From: Actinomycetota bacterium
Lineage (GTDB): Bacteria > Actinomycetota > Actinomycetes > Nanopelagicales > Nanopelagicaceae
Direction: 5' to 3'
Length of the DNA stretch: 8,836 nt
NCBI GenBank assembly: GCA_009701085.1
Contig: WLKV01000016.1
Span: 1-8,836 of the forward strand
Shown here: positions 6,689-8,836 of the stretch, piece by piece
How the letters are laid out: each line of letters opens with the position of its first letter
Numbering within the stretch: position 1 is the stretch's first letter
Made by a program: the position numbers and the translations under genes
The notes under the pieces: generated by a model
Databases searched by the model: none
Seen by the model: the letters and a program-made list of their open reading frames with translations, nothing else
What the model was told of the DNA's origin: nothing

Positions 6689-6707
6689 GGCTTAATCCTA
6701 GTCCACG

Positions 6708-6715
6708 CATATACC
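6708..6715. promoter_or_regulatory. Shared -10-like core between divergent genes
   Basis: The 35-bp gap between the DUF4389 gene and the dehydrogenase gene contains CATATACC. On the plus strand TATACC (6710-6715) ends 8 nt before the dehydrogenase ATG. On the minus strand TATATG (6713-6708) could give a start near 6701 for the DUF4389 gene. Neither has a convincing -35 hexamer, so this is a tentative call. Confidence 0.3.
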
Positions 6716-6723
6716 CTTTCCCA

Positions 6724-7482
6724 ATGACATCACGCGAATATGCAGTTATCACAGGGGCAAGCAGTGGAATCGGTGCAGCTACTGCACGAGCGCTGGCGGC
6801 AAATGGATATCACGTCATCGCTGCTGCGCGACGAACAGATAAGTTGCAAGCACTTGCTGCCAGTGATCCAAATATTGAAGCAGTCGAATTAGATGTGACC
6901 AGTCAAGAAAGCGTTGATGCACTAGTTGCTCATTTAGGAAATGCCCCAGTATCCGTTCTCGTCCATAGCGCTGGCGGTGCTTTTGATGCTGATTCAGTTA
7001 TGGATTCAGATCCAGAAATTTGGCAGAAGACATTTGATATCAATGTCGTTGGCGCAGTTCGAATGGTTAAGGCCATTACTCCACTCTTTCGCGAACATCG
7101 CAAAGGCCACATCGTTCTCATTACATCTACTGCGGCTCATCGCACCTATGAGAATGGTGGTAGTTATGCAGCTGCAAAATTTGGTGAAGCATCACTTGTA
7201 GACACACTTCGCCTTGAACTCAATGGTGAGCCAATCCGAATCACAGAGATTGCACCAGGAATCGTTAAGACAGAAGAGTTTGCAAAGATTCGCTATAAGG
7301 GCAATGTAGATGCCGCAGCAAAAATTTATGAAGGTATTGAAAAGCCTTTAGTAGCAGAAGATGTCGCTGAAGCTATTCGCTGGGTTGTCATGCTTCCTGA
7401 CCACTTCAACGTTGATTCGATGATGATCAAGCCACTTGCGCAGGCAGTTTCACACAAGGTTTACCGCAAGCCAATTCGTTAA
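6724..7482 (+). CDS. Short-chain dehydrogenase/reductase (YdfG-like)
   Basis: Cytoplasmic NAD(P)-dependent oxidoreductase of 252 residues, the normal length for classical SDRs. The cofactor motif is TGASSGIG (10-17), followed by AAARR (33-37), whose arginines suggest NADP(H) preference. The catalytic set is Asn107, Ser135, Tyr148 and Lys152 (YAAAK). The C-terminal part, with PGIVKTEEF, AEDVAEAIRWVVMLPDH and the MMIKPLAQA tail, resembles the YdfG group, which oxidises 3-hydroxy acids such as L-allo-threonine and serine; the actual substrate is unproven. The usual NNAG motif reads HSAG (81-84). No Shine-Dalgarno precedes the ATG, which may be leaderless. The MFS gene follows after 15 bp, probably in one operon. 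Confidence 0.92.
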   Translation: MTSREYAVITGASSGIGAATARALAANGYHVIAAARRTDKLQALAASDPNIEAVELDVTSQESVDALVAHLGNAPVSVLVHSAGGAFDADSVMDSDPEIWQKTFDINVVGAVRMVKAITPLFREHRKGHIVLITSTAAHRTYENGGSYAAAKFGEASLVDTLRLELNGEPIRITEIAPGIVKTEEFAKIRYKGNVDAAAKIYEGIEKPLVAEDVAEAIRWVVMLPDHFNVDSMMIKPLAQAVSHKVYRKPIR

Positions 7483-7497
7483 AGGGAGTTAAGGCAG

Positions 7498-8667
7498 ATG
7501 TTCTCTGATCTCGCTATGAAGCGCGCCCATCTTGGCGTCACGCTCTCATTTCTCTGCTTAGGTTTTAGCGCAGGTAATTACGTCTCTCGAATCCCTGATG
7601 TGAAGAGCAAGCTCGAACTTTCAAATTCTGCACTCGGAATCTGTCTTCTCATGATGTCTGTTGGAGTCTTGGCTGCCCTTGGGCCCGTCGGAAAACTGGC
7701 AGCCAAGTATGGAAGTTCACAGACATTGAAAATTGCTACAGCTGCGCTGATTCTTGTTCAGCCGCTCGTAGGCCTCGCCACATCTGCAGTCACGCTTTCT
7801 GCAGCGCTCTTTATCTTTGGTATGACTGTTGCTTCGCAAGATGTATCAATGAATACACATGGAGTGACCCTGGAGCAGAAATCTGGCCTGCGCTACATGA
7901 GCAGATTCCACGCCTTCTGGTCTGTCGGCGGTCTTGTAGGAAGCATCTTCGGCGGCATGTTCGCGCAAGCAGAAATTGGAGTTTTCTTTCACCTCGTCGT
8001 TGTTTCTGTTGTTATTGCAATTGTGACCGTAATTGGCTCGCGATTACTTCTTCCTGGAGATGCAGATAAGCACATCTACACAGAGGAACAGAAAGAGAAG
8101 AAGAAGCGACCACCACTAATTCTCATCATGGGGCTACTCGGTATGGCTGCATCTGTTGGAGAAGGTTCGACAGGAGACTGGGGAGGCGTGCTTGCGCGTG
8201 AAACTTTTGGCGCATCTGCATTCGTCAGCACAATTCCATTTATTGCATTCTCATTCACCATGGTCGTTGGTCGATTCTTTGGGGATCAACTCGCAACAAA
8301 GTTTGGTCCCAATCGCATCCTCAAAGTAGGCGGATTTATCGGTGGAATCGGATTAGCAACGGGACTCATTGTTGGTGGAACTGGCGGAGTTATTTTCGGT
8401 TGGTTGCTCTACGGAGCAGCGCTCTCTGCAGTGATTCCTCTTCTCTTTAGCGCAGCGGGATCAATGGCCAATAAGCGATTTGCTGGAAGCATTTCACCAG
8501 CAGAAGCAGTTGCCATGATCTCTGGAATTTCCTACTTCGGATTTATTGTCGGCCCACCACTTATGGGATTTGTTGCGGATCTGATCACGCTGCGTTGGGC
8601 GATGCTCCTGCCAGCAGTGCTCGCCATCATCATTTCAGCGAGTTCAAGAATCTTTACTAACGAATAA
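7498..8667 (+). CDS. MFS transporter (YbjJ-like)
   Basis: Integral membrane permease of the major facilitator superfamily, 389 residues with about 12 hydrophobic segments in two halves. A charged cytoplasmic loop (EEQKEKKKRPP, about 196-206) joins them. Visible motifs are GNYVSRIPD (26-34), the loop-2 signature GPVGKLAAKYG (62-72) and its second-half counterpart GRFFGDQLATKFG (258-270), QDVSMNTHGVTLE (114-126) with a following SRFHAFWSVGG, and GPPLMGFVAD (352-361). The QDVSMN and HAFWS strings match the YbjJ-type MFS group; substrate unknown. AGGGAG (7483-7488) and AAGG (7491-7494) precede the ATG, 15 bp after the dehydrogenase stop. Co-transcription suggests that the two handle a related metabolite, which is an inference. 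The 3' end overlaps the convergent decarboxylase gene. Confidence 0.9.
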   Translation: MFSDLAMKRAHLGVTLSFLCLGFSAGNYVSRIPDVKSKLELSNSALGICLLMMSVGVLAALGPVGKLAAKYGSSQTLKIATAALILVQPLVGLATSAVTLSAALFIFGMTVASQDVSMNTHGVTLEQKSGLRYMSRFHAFWSVGGLVGSIFGGMFAQAEIGVFFHLVVVSVVIAIVTVIGSRLLLPGDADKHIYTEEQKEKKKRPPLILIMGLLGMAASVGEGSTGDWGGVLARETFGASAFVSTIPFIAFSFTMVVGRFFGDQLATKFGPNRILKVGGFIGGIGLATGLIVGGTGGVIFGWLLYGAALSAVIPLLFSAAGSMANKRFAGSISPAEAVAMISGISYFGFIVGPPLMGFVADLITLRWAMLLPAVLAIIISASSRIFTNE

Positions 8668-8836
8668 CTACTCGATAGCTCGCTAGCGTTGAATCGGTTG
8701 CATAAGCAATTCGAACTCCTGCAGCACGGGATGCGCTAAGCCCCTCAACTATCTGTTGGGTAAGAAGTTCACCTGGAGCCACGACTGCAACGCCCGGTGG
8801 ATAAGGCGCAATCAAATCTGCAGAGATTCGTCCGAC
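8657..8836 (-). CDS. Orn/Lys/Arg-type decarboxylase, C-terminal fragment (5' part beyond window edge)
   Basis: The last 59 codons of a gene entering from the right edge are visible on the minus strand, ending in TAG at 8657-8659. The translation reads GRISADLIAPYPPGVAVVAPGE, then LLTQQIVEGLSASRAAGVRI and a short tail ending VVIR. The segment ISAxLIxPYPPGxxxxxPGE is characteristic of the C-terminal domain of PLP-dependent Orn/Lys/Arg decarboxylases (SpeA/CadA/YaaO type). The lysine-bearing PLP domain lies outside the window, so substrate cannot be judged. The reading frame overlaps the end of the convergent MFS gene by 11 bp. Confidence 0.85.
   Translation of the reverse strand, partial: VGRISADLIAPYPPGVAVVAPGELLTQQIVEGLSASRAAGVRIAYATDSTLASYRVVIR

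Noticed and set aside
8670..8700. Possible terminator hairpin around GATAGCTCGCTAGC after the MFS gene
   Set aside because: The arms do not pair properly (GATAGC against GCTAGC is mismatched), no T-run follows, and the region codes for the decarboxylase C-terminus.
1..8836. Mobile element, CRISPR, phage-defence or biosynthetic cluster
   Set aside because: I saw no repeat arrays, inverted-repeat ends, transposase, nuclease or toxin motifs. All long stretches are accounted for by metabolic, transport or small conserved genes.

Overview
The window looks like chromosomal DNA of a streamlined, moderate-GC actinobacterium. The evidence is short intergenic gaps, stop/start overlaps, GC that looks near 45-50% by eye, and a protein repertoire typical of free-living actinobacteria. 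A freshwater planktonic (acI/Nanopelagicales-like) source is my inference and cannot be proven from this sequence. I see no mobile element, CRISPR array, rRNA, tRNA or phage gene. Every long stretch is explained by recognisable genes.

Left third (1-3717, minus strand): a myo-inositol catabolism operon read right to left as mmsA/iolA, then iolB, then iolD, which runs off the left edge. IolD opens the ring of trihydroxycyclohexane-dione. IolB isomerises the resulting 5-deoxyglucuronate. After kinase and aldolase steps that are not in the window, MmsA/IolA converts malonate semialdehyde to acetyl-CoA. Gaps between the genes are 23 and 12 bp.

Middle (3718-5657): a divergent control region, then a plus-strand operon. 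A sigma70-type promoter lies just ahead of a yybP-ykoY (manganese) riboswitch, followed by a TerC-family membrane metal exporter, a small PGPGW-type membrane protein and a GNAT acetyltransferase. The 3' strand of the riboswitch's closing stem is a perfect 7-nt complement of the segment holding the terC Shine-Dalgarno sequence. This suggests a translational ON switch: metal binding frees the ribosome site.

Right part (5658-8836): a minus-strand pair (DUF4389 membrane protein, then a second GNAT enzyme, joined by TAATG) faces the first GNAT gene tail to tail. A plus-strand pair (YdfG-like short-chain dehydrogenase, then a YbjJ-like MFS transporter) diverges from it across only 35 bp. The C-terminal 59 residues of an Orn/Lys/Arg-type decarboxylase (minus strand) enter from the right edge and overlap the transporter gene by 11 bp.

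I found no clearly undescribed system. The best candidates for a second look are the riboswitch with its readable expression platform, and the two uncharacterised proteins that appear to share its transcript.
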